64,000 nt of DNA from Nitrospiraceae bacterium (GTDB lineage: Bacteria > Nitrospirota > Nitrospiria > Nitrospirales > UBA2166). The notes under the pieces were generated by a model that saw only the letters and a list, made by a program, of their open reading frames with translations, did no database searches and was not told where the DNA came from. The stretch is taken from NCBI GenBank assembly GCA_002726235.1, contig PBSN01000008.1, positions 98,659 to 162,658 on the forward strand. Reading direction: 5' to 3'. The translations under genes were made by a program, and so were the position numbers. Every line of letters starts with the position of its first letter. Positions within the stretch are counted from its first letter, which is position 1. This document shows, in pieces, positions 33,097 through 43,054 of the stretch.

Positions 33097-33564
33097 ATGG
33101 CAGTAGATGTTAATTCAAAGGCCCCTGTTTTCAATCTGTTGAATACCAAGCGAGAATCTGTGACTCTTGGTGATTTGAAAGGGAAAAAAGCGGTACTCGC
33201 GTTTTTTCCCGCAGCCTTTACAGGGGTATGTGCGAAAGAACTGTGTACATTTCAAGATTCAATGGCGGAATTGAATGGTTTGAATGCGGTGGTGGTTGGT
33301 ATCAGCGCGGATTCGCCATTTGCCAATGGGGCGTTTGCCGAAAAGAACAAGCTGGAATACCCTATCCTATCAGACTACAATCGTGCGGCTATCAATGCGT
33401 ATGGCGTAGGTCATGACGATTTCGTAGGTATGGCTGGATATACGGCGGCCAAGCGATCGATCTTTGTTCTTAATACCGAGGGTACCGTTATCTATAAATG
33501 GGTATCTGATGATCCTGGTAAAGAACCGCTGTATGACGAAATCAAGGCAGTGCTAGCGAAGTGA
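33097..33564 (+). CDS. Peroxiredoxin (AhpE/thioredoxin-peroxidase type)
   Basis: 155 residues. The active-site block FFPAAFTGVCAKELCTFQD holds the peroxidatic cysteine in the TxxC position and a second cysteine five residues on. The C-terminal half (YTAAKRSIFVLNTEGTVIY) is typical. It has the strongest ribosome-binding site seen in the window (AAGGAGGAG, about 8 bases before ATG). The leader 32963-33096 has a partly self-complementary stretch (GGATCCTTTATGGAGGATCTCC). A second peroxiredoxin follows at once, so the pair likely works in peroxide defence. Confidence 0.9.
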   Translation: MAVDVNSKAPVFNLLNTKRESVTLGDLKGKKAVLAFFPAAFTGVCAKELCTFQDSMAELNGLNAVVVGISADSPFANGAFAEKNKLEYPILSDYNRAAINAYGVGHDDFVGMAGYTAAKRSIFVLNTEGTVIYKWVSDDPGKEPLYDEIKAVLAK

Positions 33565-33583
33565 CCTAGGGAACTATTGATTG

Positions 33584-34045
33584 ATGCTTCAGGTAGGGAA
33601 ACGAGCTCCGGCATTTAATCTAGCGTCTGATTCAGGGATAAAAGTTTCTCTTGCCTCTTTGCGTGGAAACCGGGTGGTGTTGTACTTCTATCCAAAGGAT
33701 GATACCCCTGGTTGTACGCAGGAATCCTGTGATTTTCGCGATAATCTGTCCCGTATTGAATCACAAGACGCTGTTGTATTTGGGGTGAGCAAAGATAGTG
33801 TCAGTTCCCACCAAAAGTTCAAGGAAAAATTTTCGTTGCCTTTTCCGCTGTTGAGTGATCCGGCATACGCCATGTTGGAGAAATATGGCGTGTGGAAAGA
33901 AAAAAAACTTTATGGGCGATCTTATATGGGTATTGAACGCACAACCGTCATTATCGATGAGTATGGCAAAGTCGCACAGATCTTTTCGAAAGTTAAAGTC
34001 AAGGGCCATGTCGAGAGCGTCATCGAGGCTCTTCAGGAAATGTAG
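33584..34045 (+). CDS. bcp: Peroxiredoxin, BCP/PrxQ type
   Basis: About 153 residues from ATG 33584. FYPKDDTPGCTQESCDFRD contains the peroxidatic Cys and, five residues later, the resolving Cys typical of alpha-type PrxQ. SYMGIERTTVIID follows. It reduces hydrogen and organic peroxides with thioredoxin. It is 19 bases after the other peroxiredoxin gene and probably in the same operon. Confidence 0.92.
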   Translation: MLQVGKRAPAFNLASDSGIKVSLASLRGNRVVLYFYPKDDTPGCTQESCDFRDNLSRIESQDAVVFGVSKDSVSSHQKFKEKFSLPFPLLSDPAYAMLEKYGVWKEKKLYGRSYMGIERTTVIIDEYGKVAQIFSKVKVKGHVESVIEALQEM

Positions 34046-34047
34046 GT

Positions 34048-34085
34048 AGGGTCTGTCATAAGTCATTGCCTTCAAGTTGGCAATG
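34048..34085. repeat. Half copy of the short inverted repeat family
   Basis: AGGGTCTGT, ATAAGTCA and TTCAAGTTGGCAA occur in the same order and spacing as in the reverse complement of the element at 42969-43054 (AGGGTCTGT, ATAAGTCA, TTCAAATTGGCAA). It begins three bases after bcp. Only one arm and the inner part are present. Confidence 0.5.
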
Positions 34086-34144
34086 TTATTCCTGTGTGCC
34101 TATGAGTGATTTTCCATCTACGTTGAACGATCTGGTGGTTTGAC

Positions 34145-36151
34145 GTGAAACCATATGTCTTAACGCCAAGTCAGGATAGTTTCCTTCAGCCTGCATCCCG
34201 TATCGATTACGAAGGTGCGCTAAACGCTGCGCAGCTTGAAGTCGTCTTTTCTCTTGATGGCCCGCTTCTCGTTATTGCTGGTGCTGGAAGCGGGAAAACG
34301 CAGACGTTGGTCTATCGTGTCGCGCGTCTCATCGAACAAGGCGTCCATCCGTCGCATATTCTTCTTTTGACCTTTACACGTAGAGCCGCCCAGGAAATGC
34401 TTCAACGTGTTGGACTACTCGTTGGTGGTCGGAGCGATCAGGTGCGTGGTGGCACCTTTCATTCGGTCGGGAATATCCTTCTTCGCCGCTACGGACAGTC
34501 GATTGGTCTGGATTCAAGTTTTACCATCATGGACCGATCAGATGCAGAAGACGTCATTCATCTTCTTCGTAGTGAGTACGGGCTTCATGAAAAAGGGCGA
34601 CGCGTTCCCAGAAAAAACACAATTGCAGAAATGTTTAGCAAGACAGTCAACACCCTCCGGGCTTTAGATGATGTGATTTTTGGTGACTACGCGCATTTTG
34701 TTGAGCTTATTGATGACCTGAACCATCTTCAGAAGGCCTATCAGAATTACAAGGCCAAGCACTCGTTGGTCGATTTCGATGATCTATTGGTAAAGCTTGA
34801 TGAGTTATTAGACAGTGAGGCAGCATTGCACGAAGAAATCTCAAAAGCCTTTCGGTACATGCTTGTTGATGAATATCAGGACACCAATTTTCTTCAGGCG
34901 AGGATTCTTCAGAAGCTGGCGTCGCCGCATAACAATATTATGGCAGTGGGTGACGAAGCGCAGTCAATCTACTCATTTCGCGGGGCAACATTTCGAAACA
35001 TCATGGATTTTCCTAATCAGTTTCCTGGGACGCGTGTGATTAAGCTTGAAGAAAATTACCGGAGTACGCAGCCAATCCTGAATCTCGCGAACGAGGTCAT
35101 TCGTGGAGCAGAAGAATCCTATGATAAACGCCTTTTTTCGCGGCGAGCCGAAGGGGCGATGCCTGTCCTTGTTCGAGCGGAAGATGAAAATGCGCAGTCG
35201 CGGTTCGTTGTACAGCGCATCCTCGAATTGCGTGAAGAAGGGACGGCGCTGAATGATATTGCTGTTCTCGTGCGTTCAAGCTATCAGGCATTTGATCTCG
35301 AAATAGAACTTGGAAAACGGGGGATTTCCTTTATTAAGCGTGGAGGCATGCGATTGATGGAAACGGCGCATGTGAAAGACCTGCTCGCACATCTCCGCGT
35401 GGTGGAAAATCCTCATGATGCGGTGAGTTGGAATCGTATTCTAATGCTGATTGAAGGCATTGGACCGAAGAAAAGCGCGCAGATCGTCGCGCAGGTGGTC
35501 CAGGAGGCTTCGCCGGGGCCATGGCTCGTAGAGGTGGCGCGGCGGATGCGATCTACCGGCCTTGCTGCATTCGCCGGGTGCGTGGAACAACTCAACGAAA
35601 CGCCGACGTCATCGCCGGCAGATCTTCTGAGCCTTGCCTCGGCCTATTATTTGCCAATTCTAAAACAGCGCTATGACGATTATCCAAAACGGATTCGGGA
35701 TCTCGATCATATTCAGATGATCGCGATACGTTACGATTTACTCCAAGTGTTTCTCTCAGACATGACTCTTGACCCACCGAATGAATCAGTCGTTGATAGT
35801 GAAGGTGAATTGCTCGACAATGAGCGACTCGTTTTGTCAACTATCCATTCTGCCAAAGGTCTTGAATGGTCGTGTGTATTTCTTTTGTGGCTGCTTGATG
35901 GCAAGTTTCCCTCAAGCTATTCGATTTTTTCGAATCACGAGCTTGAGGAGGAGCGGAGGTTGTTCTACGTGGCGCTAACTCGTGCGAAGCATCTGTTGTA
36001 CTTGAATTACCCGATTAATATTTATGATCGACAGGCAGGCGCGGTATTGTCGCGACCGTCCCGATTTCTCGATGATGTGTCGTCAACCCTTCTTGATTCC
36101 TGGGTATTGGTCGACGGAGGAATGTCAGAGTATGGCATCAATGATATCTAG
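34145..36151 (+). CDS. UvrD/Rep-type ATP-dependent DNA helicase
   Basis: 668 residues. Superfamily 1A motifs in order: Q-motif region LNAAQLEVV, Walker A AGAGSGKTQTL, Ia LLTFTRRAAQEM, II MLVDEYQDTN, III GDEAQSIYSFRGA, IV ENYRSTQPI, V STIHSAKGLEW and VI FYVALTRAKH. It unwinds DNA 3'-5' in repair or replication restart. It is slightly shorter than UvrD (about 720) and lacks a long C-terminal tail. The start is a GTG at 34145. It converges with uvrB across 148 bases. Confidence 0.92.
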   Translation: MKPYVLTPSQDSFLQPASRIDYEGALNAAQLEVVFSLDGPLLVIAGAGSGKTQTLVYRVARLIEQGVHPSHILLLTFTRRAAQEMLQRVGLLVGGRSDQVRGGTFHSVGNILLRRYGQSIGLDSSFTIMDRSDAEDVIHLLRSEYGLHEKGRRVPRKNTIAEMFSKTVNTLRALDDVIFGDYAHFVELIDDLNHLQKAYQNYKAKHSLVDFDDLLVKLDELLDSEAALHEEISKAFRYMLVDEYQDTNFLQARILQKLASPHNNIMAVGDEAQSIYSFRGATFRNIMDFPNQFPGTRVIKLEENYRSTQPILNLANEVIRGAEESYDKRLFSRRAEGAMPVLVRAEDENAQSRFVVQRILELREEGTALNDIAVLVRSSYQAFDLEIELGKRGISFIKRGGMRLMETAHVKDLLAHLRVVENPHDAVSWNRILMLIEGIGPKKSAQIVAQVVQEASPGPWLVEVARRMRSTGLAAFAGCVEQLNETPTSSPADLLSLASAYYLPILKQRYDDYPKRIRDLDHIQMIAIRYDLLQVFLSDMTLDPPNESVVDSEGELLDNERLVLSTIHSAKGLEWSCVFLLWLLDGKFPSSYSIFSNHELEEERRLFYVALTRAKHLLYLNYPINIYDRQAGAVLSRPSRFLDDVSSTLLDSWVLVDGGMSEYGINDI

Positions 36152-36299
36152 AGTCGCTTTGTCCGTCGATGGATGTGGAAGACACTTGAGCGTGAGTACA
36201 GACTAGGAGCAGAAAAGGAAATTGTGGGAAGATGCCTGGCTGTTGTAAGAGTGGCAGACTCGTACTGTGATGTGAAACCTGAAAATATGATTTGGTAGG

Positions 36300-38336
36300 T
36301 TATGGGCTAGGGGGGAGGGAGATTTCCAGTTCCTGCTCCTGAAGTCGCTTGATCTGATCACGTAAATCTGTTGCTCGTTCGAACGCCAAGGCTTTCGCTG
36401 CTGCCTTCATTTCTCTTTCCAAACGTGTGATGGTTTTGTGCCTATCTTCAGTTGTCTGATCCGAGGCGTATAGCTCGGCAGTGAGTGGAGTGGTCGTACA
36501 GGCATTACTTTGTGTGGCATAGGGAACGGGTAACAGACTCTTCACTACAGATCGGGGGGTAATGCCATGTTTTTTGTTATATCTGTCCTGAATTTTTCGT
36601 CGTCTATTGGTTTCATCGAGAGTTTTCTTCATTGACTGTGTTACCACATCGCCGTAGAGAATAGCTTCGCCTGAAACATGGCGTGCGGCACGACCGACGG
36701 TTTGGATCAGTGAACCGTGTGATCGCAGAAACCCTTCCTTATCCGCGTCTAAAATCGCGACAAGCGATACCTCAGGAATGTCAAGACCTTCGCGGAGGAG
36801 ATTGACACCAATTAAGGTGTCAAACAATCCACTGCGGAGATTACGAATGATCTCGATGCGTTCGAGTGTATCGATATCTGAATGTACATAGCGGACTTTG
36901 AGGCCTAGGTCGTGATAATACTCACAGAGATCCTCAGCCATTCGCTTTGTTAATGTGGTCACAAGAACACGTTCGTTGTTCGCCACACGATTTCGAATTT
37001 TGCCGAGCAGATCATCAACTTGCCCCTTGGCCGGCGCAATTGTAATCAGTGGATCCATAAGCCCGGTTGGCCGTAGAATTTGTTCAACGACTTTACCTTT
37101 GACACGTTCCAGCTCATAGGGCCCAGGAGTTGCGGAAACATAAATGACCTGATGAATCTTCTGCTCGAATTCCTCAAAGGTGAATGGGCGATTGTCAATG
37201 GCAGACGGCAATCTGAAGCCAAAGTCCACGAGGCTTTTTTTTCTGGAATGGTCGCCGGAATACATGCCGCGAACCTGAGGAGTGGTCACGTGACTTTCAT
37301 CGATAATCAGCAAAAAATCTTTTGGGAAATAGTCAAACAGGGTTGGCGGCGGCTCGCCGGGCTGTCTGCCACTGAGGTGACGGGAATAATTCTCGATGCC
37401 GTGGCAATATCCGACGGAACGAATCATTTCAAGATCAAATCGCGTGCGTTGTTCGATACGTTGAGCCTCAACGAGGAGATTGGCGTTCTGAAAATATCGA
37501 ATTCGTTCCTCAAGCTCTTTTTCAATTGCTTTCAATGCCTGCTCCTGGCGATCTGGCGCGATGACGTAGTGTGTCGTCGGGTAAATTGAGAGCGACGGGA
37601 GGTGGCCGAGGATGTTGCCGGTGAGCGGATCCATCTCCGTAATTGATTCAATCGTGTCGTCGAATAGTTCGACACGGAAACTTCGATCTTCAAACGCGGC
37701 AGGGTAGATGTCAATGACATTGCCACGAACACGAAACGTTCCGCGATTGAAATCGACATCATTGCGTTGATAGCGAATCTTGACGAGTTTCGACATAATT
37801 CTCTCGCGGCTTATTTTGTGCCCTTTAGTCAGCAGAAGGAGCATGCCACGGTACACGTCTGGGGAACCCAGCCCATAAATACATGAAACTGATGACACAA
37901 TAATGACGTCGTTTCGCTCGAGGAGGGCTGAAGTGGCAGCATGGCGCATGCGATCAATCGCATCGTTGATGCTGGCGTCTTTTGCGATGTAGGTATCGGT
38001 CTGCGGAAGGTATGCCTCTGGTTGGTAATAGTCGTAATAGCTGACAAAATATTCGACAGCGTTGTGGGGGAAAAAAGCTTTGAATTCAGCATATAGCTGT
38101 GCTGCCAGTGTTTTGTTATGGACCATAACCAAGGTTGGTTTTTGAACCTGATCAATCACTCCAGCCATGGTGAATGTTTTGCCTGAACCTGTTACGCCAA
38201 GGAGCACGTGGTGGCGTGCACTTTGGGTGAGACCATCAACCAATGCCGTAATCGCCTGGCTTTGATCTCCCTTTGGGGTATAATTTGCTGTCAGTGTGAA
38301 GAGTCGTTGGTTGGTATGATAGTGTTCCGTGTTCAT
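36300..38336 (-). CDS. uvrB: Excinuclease ABC subunit B
   Basis: 678 residues, the normal length. Walker [12 protein letters not shown], beta-hairpin region [12 protein letters not shown], then DEE-like LIIDESHVT, helicase motifs V/VI ([19 protein letters not shown] and QTVGRAARH), and the C-terminal UVR domain ([23 protein letters not shown]) that binds UvrC. It loads onto damaged DNA with UvrA. Divergent from the TolC-type gene. Confidence 0.97.
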   Translation of the reverse strand: MNTEHYHTNQRLFTLTANYTPKGDQSQAITALVDGLTQSARHHVLLGVTGSGKTFTMAGVIDQVQKPTLVMVHNKTLAAQLYAEFKAFFPHNAVEYFVSYYDYYQPEAYLPQTDTYIAKDASINDAIDRMRHAATSALLERNDVIIVSSVSCIYGLGSPDVYRGMLLLLTKGHKISRERIMSKLVKIRYQRNDVDFNRGTFRVRGNVIDIYPAAFEDRSFRVELFDDTIESITEMDPLTGNILGHLPSLSIYPTTHYVIAPDRQEQALKAIEKELEERIRYFQNANLLVEAQRIEQRTRFDLEMIRSVGYCHGIENYSRHLSGRQPGEPPPTLFDYFPKDFLLIIDESHVTTPQVRGMYSGDHSRKKSLVDFGFRLPSAIDNRPFTFEEFEQKIHQVIYVSATPGPYELERVKGKVVEQILRPTGLMDPLITIAPAKGQVDDLLGKIRNRVANNERVLVTTLTKRMAEDLCEYYHDLGLKVRYVHSDIDTLERIEIIRNLRSGLFDTLIGVNLLREGLDIPEVSLVAILDADKEGFLRSHGSLIQTVGRAARHVSGEAILYGDVVTQSMKKTLDETNRRRKIQDRYNKKHGITPRSVVKSLLPVPYATQSNACTTTPLTAELYASDQTTEDRHKTITRLEREMKAAAKALAFERATDLRDQIKRLQEQELEISLPPSP

Positions 38337-38446
38337 GACGATTGCATGGGCAGGTGATGCCCATTGTACCCAAAGTGTTCATGCTCGTCATAGGGCTGGG
38401 CCTTTCCATTCATCCTATATATTTAATTTTATCGCGGAGGCTACTA

Positions 38447-40042
38447 ATGGGATTGATTTCTAAGTACAAACATTGGGTGGTGGTCGTGGGCATTGCAAGC
38501 GTTTTCAGTGTTTTGCAATGGTCTGATCAGGCGCTCGCTCAGGATACTGGGAAGTTACGAACCGCAGTTGATGAAACGCGACAACATGAACTGCCCTCCA
38601 TGCTGCAACTCTCCTTGAAGGAGAGTATCATGTTGGCGCTTGAAAACAACTTGGACGTGAAAGTGGACAAGTTGAACAAAGACGTTCGCCTCACGGATAT
38701 TGTGTTTGAATTGGCGAAATTTGACCCAACGATTGAAGCCAATGTCAATCACCAACAGCGAGCATTTCCGCTGAACTCAACCATCGATCCGATCACCTTC
38801 CAGGAAACAGAGGAGACGCCGCTGAGTCAAGTGAGTGGGCAGAATTTTGGTGTGGAGTTGCAGAAACGTCTACAGACTGGGACTGACATTGAGGTTGAGA
38901 TCGAAAATGAGCGAACAGATCTGCTTTTCTTTAACCAGTCCCCTGGAGGACGACTTGATCCTGAATATCGAAGCAACGTGAACTTCAGCATTGCCCAGCC
39001 GTTGCTGAGAAACTTTGGTATCGATATCAATAAAACGTTTATCAACGTAGCGAAAAATAACATGGCAATCGAAGAGCATATCTTCGAAGGGGAGCTGATG
39101 GAGTTGGTTGAAGATGTTACCTCAACCTATTGGGATCTCGTGTTGAGCATTGAACTGCTCAAGGTCGAGCAGGAATCCCTTAGAGCAGCTCAAAGCTTAT
39201 TGGAGCATAATCGTGCACAAGTTAAAGCAGGGGTTTTGCCTTCAATTGAGATTCTCGTTGCCGAGGCGGATGTTGCTTCTCGAGAAGAAGACGTGCTTGT
39301 TATGGCACAGGACATCGAAGATGATGAAGATGAGTTGCGACGGCTCCTGAATTTGCCAAACATGCCATTGATAGAGAAGTTGACGGTCATTCCGGTGGAT
39401 TTACCCAGATTGACAACTGACCAAATTTCTCTACAGGATGCAATTGAAACGGCATTTCGGAAGCGGCCTGATATCAAAGAGAGAAAACGAGATCTCACAA
39501 ATCGTGGGCTAGAGGTCAATCATGCAAAAAACCAGTTGCTTCCCGATCTGTCCTTAGAGGGCGGCATGGGCTTATTCGGGTTAGGGGGGGATTTTAAAGA
39601 TGACTTTGCCGGGCTAAGAAATAATGATTCCTTTCACTATCAAGCAGGCCTTGTCTTAAGCGTCCCACTTGGCAATCGGTCGGCGAAGAGTACGTACAAT
39701 AAGCGGCGGATCGAAGCAGAGACGGCATTACTCACATTAAAGAACCTTGAGTTGGATATCACGGTTGAGGTGAAAAAGGCGCTGCGTGAGATTAATACTG
39801 ATCTGAAGCGAATCAAGGTTGCTCAACTTTCGACAAAGCTTGCGCAGCGAAAAGCAATGGAAGAAGAACAGCGCTACAAAGCGGGTTTGAGCACGAGTCA
39901 TGACGTGTTGATGTTTCAGCGTGATTTGGCTGAAGCCCAGGGTCGAGAAATTGAGGCCATTATTGATTTTAATAAGGCACTTGTCTATGCACAGCACGTC
40001 TTGGGGACTATCCTGGAGGATGCTGATATTACGATGGCATGA
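38447..40042 (+). CDS. TolC family outer-membrane efflux protein
   Basis: About 531 residues from ATG 38447, preferred because GCGGAGG lies just upstream and a signal peptide follows (VVVGIASVFSVLQWSDQALA). A longer frame from 38342 exists but has no such support. Two outer-membrane-factor repeats with long helices and coiled-coil stretches (ELMELVEDVTSTYWDLVLS, VEQESLRAAQSLLEHNRAQV, ERKRDLTNRGLEVNHAKNQL). It would form the outer-membrane exit duct of an efflux or secretion system; no matching inner-membrane pump is in the window. Confidence 0.88.
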   Translation: MGLISKYKHWVVVVGIASVFSVLQWSDQALAQDTGKLRTAVDETRQHELPSMLQLSLKESIMLALENNLDVKVDKLNKDVRLTDIVFELAKFDPTIEANVNHQQRAFPLNSTIDPITFQETEETPLSQVSGQNFGVELQKRLQTGTDIEVEIENERTDLLFFNQSPGGRLDPEYRSNVNFSIAQPLLRNFGIDINKTFINVAKNNMAIEEHIFEGELMELVEDVTSTYWDLVLSIELLKVEQESLRAAQSLLEHNRAQVKAGVLPSIEILVAEADVASREEDVLVMAQDIEDDEDELRRLLNLPNMPLIEKLTVIPVDLPRLTTDQISLQDAIETAFRKRPDIKERKRDLTNRGLEVNHAKNQLLPDLSLEGGMGLFGLGGDFKDDFAGLRNNDSFHYQAGLVLSVPLGNRSAKSTYNKRRIEAETALLTLKNLELDITVEVKKALREINTDLKRIKVAQLSTKLAQRKAMEEEQRYKAGLSTSHDVLMFQRDLAEAQGREIEAIIDFNKALVYAQHVLGTILEDADITMA

Positions 40043-40131
40043 ATCTGAAGATTTGAGTTGTGTACGCGGAATCTGAGACATGGTATGATCACCTTGCAAT
40101 CTTACCCCTGCTTTGTTAGGGTCCACGCGTT

Positions 40132-40953
40132 ATGACAATGTGTCGTACCATACAATTTGGCAACTCCATTTTCGCCTGTGTTGTCCTCCTTCTTATCATG
40201 AGCGGCTGTGCCGGATCGGGCCAAAAGAAGGTGGGTGAAGGGATCGACCATGCGGCTGTTGATGAGGCGGTGTTTGATCCTGACTTAACCCGTGTCGCCT
40301 ACGATCCGACGATTATTATGAAACGAGCGGAGGGATTCTTTGAACGCAAAGAGTTTGCCGAAGCCGTTGTTGAATATGATCACTTTCTTGATCTTCACAA
40401 GGATCATCGACTTACCCCCTATGCGTTGTATAAGACGGCGTTGAGTTATGTTAACCAAGTTCAAACGATCGATCGAGATCCTGAACCCGTGATCAAGGCG
40501 CGTAGGTCGTTAGAGAGGCTCTTCACAAATTTTCCAGGGAGCCGATATGAAGCCGATGCACGAGCGATTCACAAAACCTGCTATGGGCTGATGGCAAAAC
40601 AAGAAGTGTATGTCGGTCGGTTCTATTTCCGAACAGGAGGCTACCTTGCCGCATTGCATCGCTTGGAAGATGTGATAAAGGAATATCCTGATGCCCCGGA
40701 AGCCATAGCTGACGCTCTCTATTATCTCGTTCTGACCTATCGCAAAATCGATGACTTGGGTCTTGCGACAGAATACGCGCAGAAATTACTTGAAGGGTAT
40801 CCGACCTCTGAGCATCACGAAGAAACGACGCTAATGCTTGCCGAGTTACGAGAGGAAGCTCTCCCGCCACAGCAACAGCCAACCACCAGAATCGCAAAGC
40901 GCTCAACAGACTGGGTCAAGTCACTACGATCCATGTTGACATTTACTCGCTAA
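40132..40953 (+). CDS. bamD: Outer-membrane assembly lipoprotein BamD
   Basis: 273 residues. Lipoprotein signal ending LLIMSGC. TPR-like repeats follow: MKRAEGFFERKEFAEAVVEYDHFL, LTPYALYKTALSYVNQV, EVYVGRFYFRTGGYLAALHRLEDVI. These fit BamD/YfiO, the essential partner of BamA in inserting beta-barrels. The C-terminus after residue 250 is polar and variable. It is 89 bases after the TolC-type gene and probably co-oriented with it in function at the envelope. Confidence 0.9.
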   Translation: MTMCRTIQFGNSIFACVVLLLIMSGCAGSGQKKVGEGIDHAAVDEAVFDPDLTRVAYDPTIIMKRAEGFFERKEFAEAVVEYDHFLDLHKDHRLTPYALYKTALSYVNQVQTIDRDPEPVIKARRSLERLFTNFPGSRYEADARAIHKTCYGLMAKQEVYVGRFYFRTGGYLAALHRLEDVIKEYPDAPEAIADALYYLVLTYRKIDDLGLATEYAQKLLEGYPTSEHHEETTLMLAELREEALPPQQQPTTRIAKRSTDWVKSLRSMLTFTR

Positions 40954-40954
40954 C

Positions 40955-41030
40955 AGGACGTTGAAAACGCTTACCAGCGGTGTTTTGAATCGCTGTCGTG
41001 CACACGTGCTTTGAGTGTTCAACTGTTCAC
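40955..41030. repeat. Short inverted repeat element, diverged copy
   Basis: It starts AGGACGTTGAAAAC and has the internal TACCAGCGGTGTTTT, then ends GTGTTCAACTGTTC. The ends form an imperfect inverted repeat (GTTGAAAAC against GTGTTCAAC). The first 40 bases match the start of the element at 42969 (GGGGCTGTTGAAAA, GCCAGCGGCGTTCT). It lies between the converging bamD and rsmA. Confidence 0.6.
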
Positions 41031-41033
41031 CCC

Positions 41034-41894
41034 TCAAGACAATCTTCCTCGTCGGTTGGGGGGAGGTTCAATCGGTATTGGAATTGTCGTAAAGGCGTGA
41101 GCGAGGGATGCGAATTCCTCAATGGTCAGTGTCTCTGCGCGTCGAGTAGACGTGATCTGTGACTTCGATAATGCATTCATGACCTCCTGTTTATCTAGAC
41201 CTCCTTGGCACAATGCTCCCACCAATGTTTTCCGACGGTACGCAAAGGCCCGTCGCACGATATCTAGAAAATGGGATTCGTTGCCGACTGCAATCGGGGG
41301 TTTCGAACGCACCCGAAGGCTGATCACAGCCGAATTCACCCTAGGTGGAGGAATAAAACACGTAGGAGGGACAGTAAATCCAATCTTTGCTTCAGTGAAT
41401 AACTGAGCGGCGACAGACAACTGTCCGTATGCTTTCATTCCAGGGCTTGCGGTAATACGATCTGCTAGTTCCTTCTGAAACATAAGGGTGAGGCGTGTGA
41501 CCTTTGTTCGTAAAGCCAAAAATCGAAATAAGAGAGGAGTTGCGATGTTGTAGGGCAAGTTGGAGACGACTACAATCTTCCCTGGAATGCTCTCGTAGTC
41601 AAATGACAGCGCATTCGCGTGGATGATCTCAAGATTAGAATATGTGCTCAGTCGGTCTTTGAGTGTGGTCACTAATGAGGCATCAATTTCGATGGCAATG
41701 ACGTGTTGCGCGCGTTCAGCGAGTGGCTTTGTCAGAATGCCATGTCCCGGACCCACTTCCACAAACGTTTCGTCACCTTGCCCTGAAGTGGGGGGAGTGT
41801 ACCCTTTTGGAAGGCCAACAACGGCAAGGATTTTTTCAGCCACACCTCGATTTACGAGGAAGTGTTGGCCAAGTGATTTTTTCGGTCGTCTCAT
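41034..41894 (-). CDS. rsmA: 16S rRNA (adenine1518/1519-N6) dimethyltransferase
   Basis: 286 residues. KKSLGQHFLVNRGVAEKI is the family start; SAM motif VEVGPGHGILTKPL; catalytic NLPYNIATPLL; and PPPRVNSAVISL near the C-terminal domain. It dimethylates two adjacent adenines in helix 45 during small-subunit maturation (KsgA). Its ATG overlaps the stop of the putative aminopeptidase upstream by four bases. Confidence 0.95.
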   Translation of the reverse strand: MRRPKKSLGQHFLVNRGVAEKILAVVGLPKGYTPPTSGQGDETFVEVGPGHGILTKPLAERAQHVIAIEIDASLVTTLKDRLSTYSNLEIIHANALSFDYESIPGKIVVVSNLPYNIATPLLFRFLALRTKVTRLTLMFQKELADRITASPGMKAYGQLSVAAQLFTEAKIGFTVPPTCFIPPPRVNSAVISLRVRSKPPIAVGNESHFLDIVRRAFAYRRKTLVGALCQGGLDKQEVMNALSKSQITSTRRAETLTIEEFASLAHAFTTIPIPIEPPPNRRGRLS

Positions 41895-42958
41895 GATGCA
41901 TCGTATTTCGCGGGATATTCTAGAAGTTTATCTCGCTCAGTTTTCGGTTTGTGCCCAAGAACTCTGACCGCCTCGTAAAACGCTGAGAGGTCGTATTGAT
42001 GGTCGGCAAGCAACGTTTGAAATACTGGGACATAGTGATAATAGGTTCCGGTTGATGCAAAATGGGCATTGTTAAGGTTGCGGCTCATCCACGCATCGTA
42101 CGTTGAGTCTCCGTTCCATTGATGTTTGAGCTTCTTGTACTCTTTTTTGAAGTGGCCAAAAAGTATTTGTTTCTGCGCTCGCTTCCAATCGTCGGGTTGA
42201 TTGGCACCAAAGATTTCTGAGAGGAGGTCTCTGTAGTTCATGATAAGTGAGATGAAGGTTTGCTGCCGCCGTTTTTTTGTTTGGTAAGGGATAATGGCAT
42301 CGGGATGGCCGGTGTTTTCAAGCCATCGGCGGGTCCCTTCTTGTTCTACGACGGTCGCAAATGATTCGTTGAATATAGAGTCGTCGGAGATGTAGATCAT
42401 CTGGTGCGACAATTCGTGAAAAATGAGGCTGGCCAGTTCAGGGTCGGAGTAGTGAATAACAGTGTTCAGAATAGGATCTTTAAACCAGCCAAGCGTTGAG
42501 TAGGCTCGAACACCGGTTATTGCAACATCATATCCACGCTGTCGAAGGGTGTGCGCAAATAATTTTGCCTTTTCATGCGAAAAATATCCGCGATAGCTCA
42601 CGCAACCTGCAATGGGAAAGCACCAGGTCTTTGGTATCATTGAAAGTTCCGGCGTAGCCACCACATTCCAGACCACATAGGGTCGATCGACGTCTGTATA
42701 ACCGGTATAGCTTCCATTATCTGGAAGCCCAAGCTCTTGGGTTGCAAATTTTCGGATTTGAAGTACACGAGACAGTTTTTGTTTGAGGTTTTTTGGTGTT
42801 TCAGGTTGCTCAATGAGCATGGCAATAGGCTTTCTATGGGAAATGATATCAAGGTGCCCAGCGACAGCTTGTATGTAGTATTCAAGGGTGGAACAGCCGG
42901 TAATGGAAAGGGCTAGCAGAAGACTTGCGAGGCAAGAGTAGCGAGTCGCGTTACGCAT
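41891..42958 (-). CDS. Putative aminopeptidase lipoprotein (PF10023-like)
   Basis: 355 residues. Signal peptide with lipobox (SITGC), then a protein with the HELSHQ zinc motif (near residue 185, SLIFHELSHQMIYI) and a downstream NESFATVVEQEG, where the Glu would be the third ligand. This is the pattern of the putative aminopeptidase family, gluzincin-like. Expected location is the periplasmic face of a membrane. It is co-transcribed with rsmA. Confidence 0.8.
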   Translation of the reverse strand: MRNATRYSCLASLLLALSITGCSTLEYYIQAVAGHLDIISHRKPIAMLIEQPETPKNLKQKLSRVLQIRKFATQELGLPDNGSYTGYTDVDRPYVVWNVVATPELSMIPKTWCFPIAGCVSYRGYFSHEKAKLFAHTLRQRGYDVAITGVRAYSTLGWFKDPILNTVIHYSDPELASLIFHELSHQMIYISDDSIFNESFATVVEQEGTRRWLENTGHPDAIIPYQTKKRRQQTFISLIMNYRDLLSEIFGANQPDDWKRAQKQILFGHFKKEYKKLKHQWNGDSTYDAWMSRNLNNAHFASTGTYYHYVPVFQTLLADHQYDLSAFYEAVRVLGHKPKTERDKLLEYPAKYDAS

Positions 42959-42968
42959 GTTTTAATCA

Positions 42969-43054
42969 AGGGGCTGTTGAAAAGAAGGCTGCCAGCGGCG
43001 TTCTCTGCCCATTGTTGCCAATTTGAATCTTTTTTGACTTATTCAACAGACCCT
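42969..43054. repeat. Short inverted repeat element (REP/MITE-like)
   Basis: Terminal arms GGGGCTGTTGAA (42970 on) and TTCAACAGACCCT (to 43054) are nearly perfect inverted repeats about 60 bases apart. The inside carries GCCAGCGGCGTTCTC. Related copies are at 40955-41030 and 34048-34085. The element overlaps the end of the PanE-fusion gene: the stop codon TGA of that gene lies in the element's arm (GTCTGTTGA). Confidence 0.75.

Noticed and set aside
37080-37589. A 169-residue plus-strand frame in uvrB
   Set aside because: It overlaps highly conserved uvrB motifs on the other strand and is a mirror frame.
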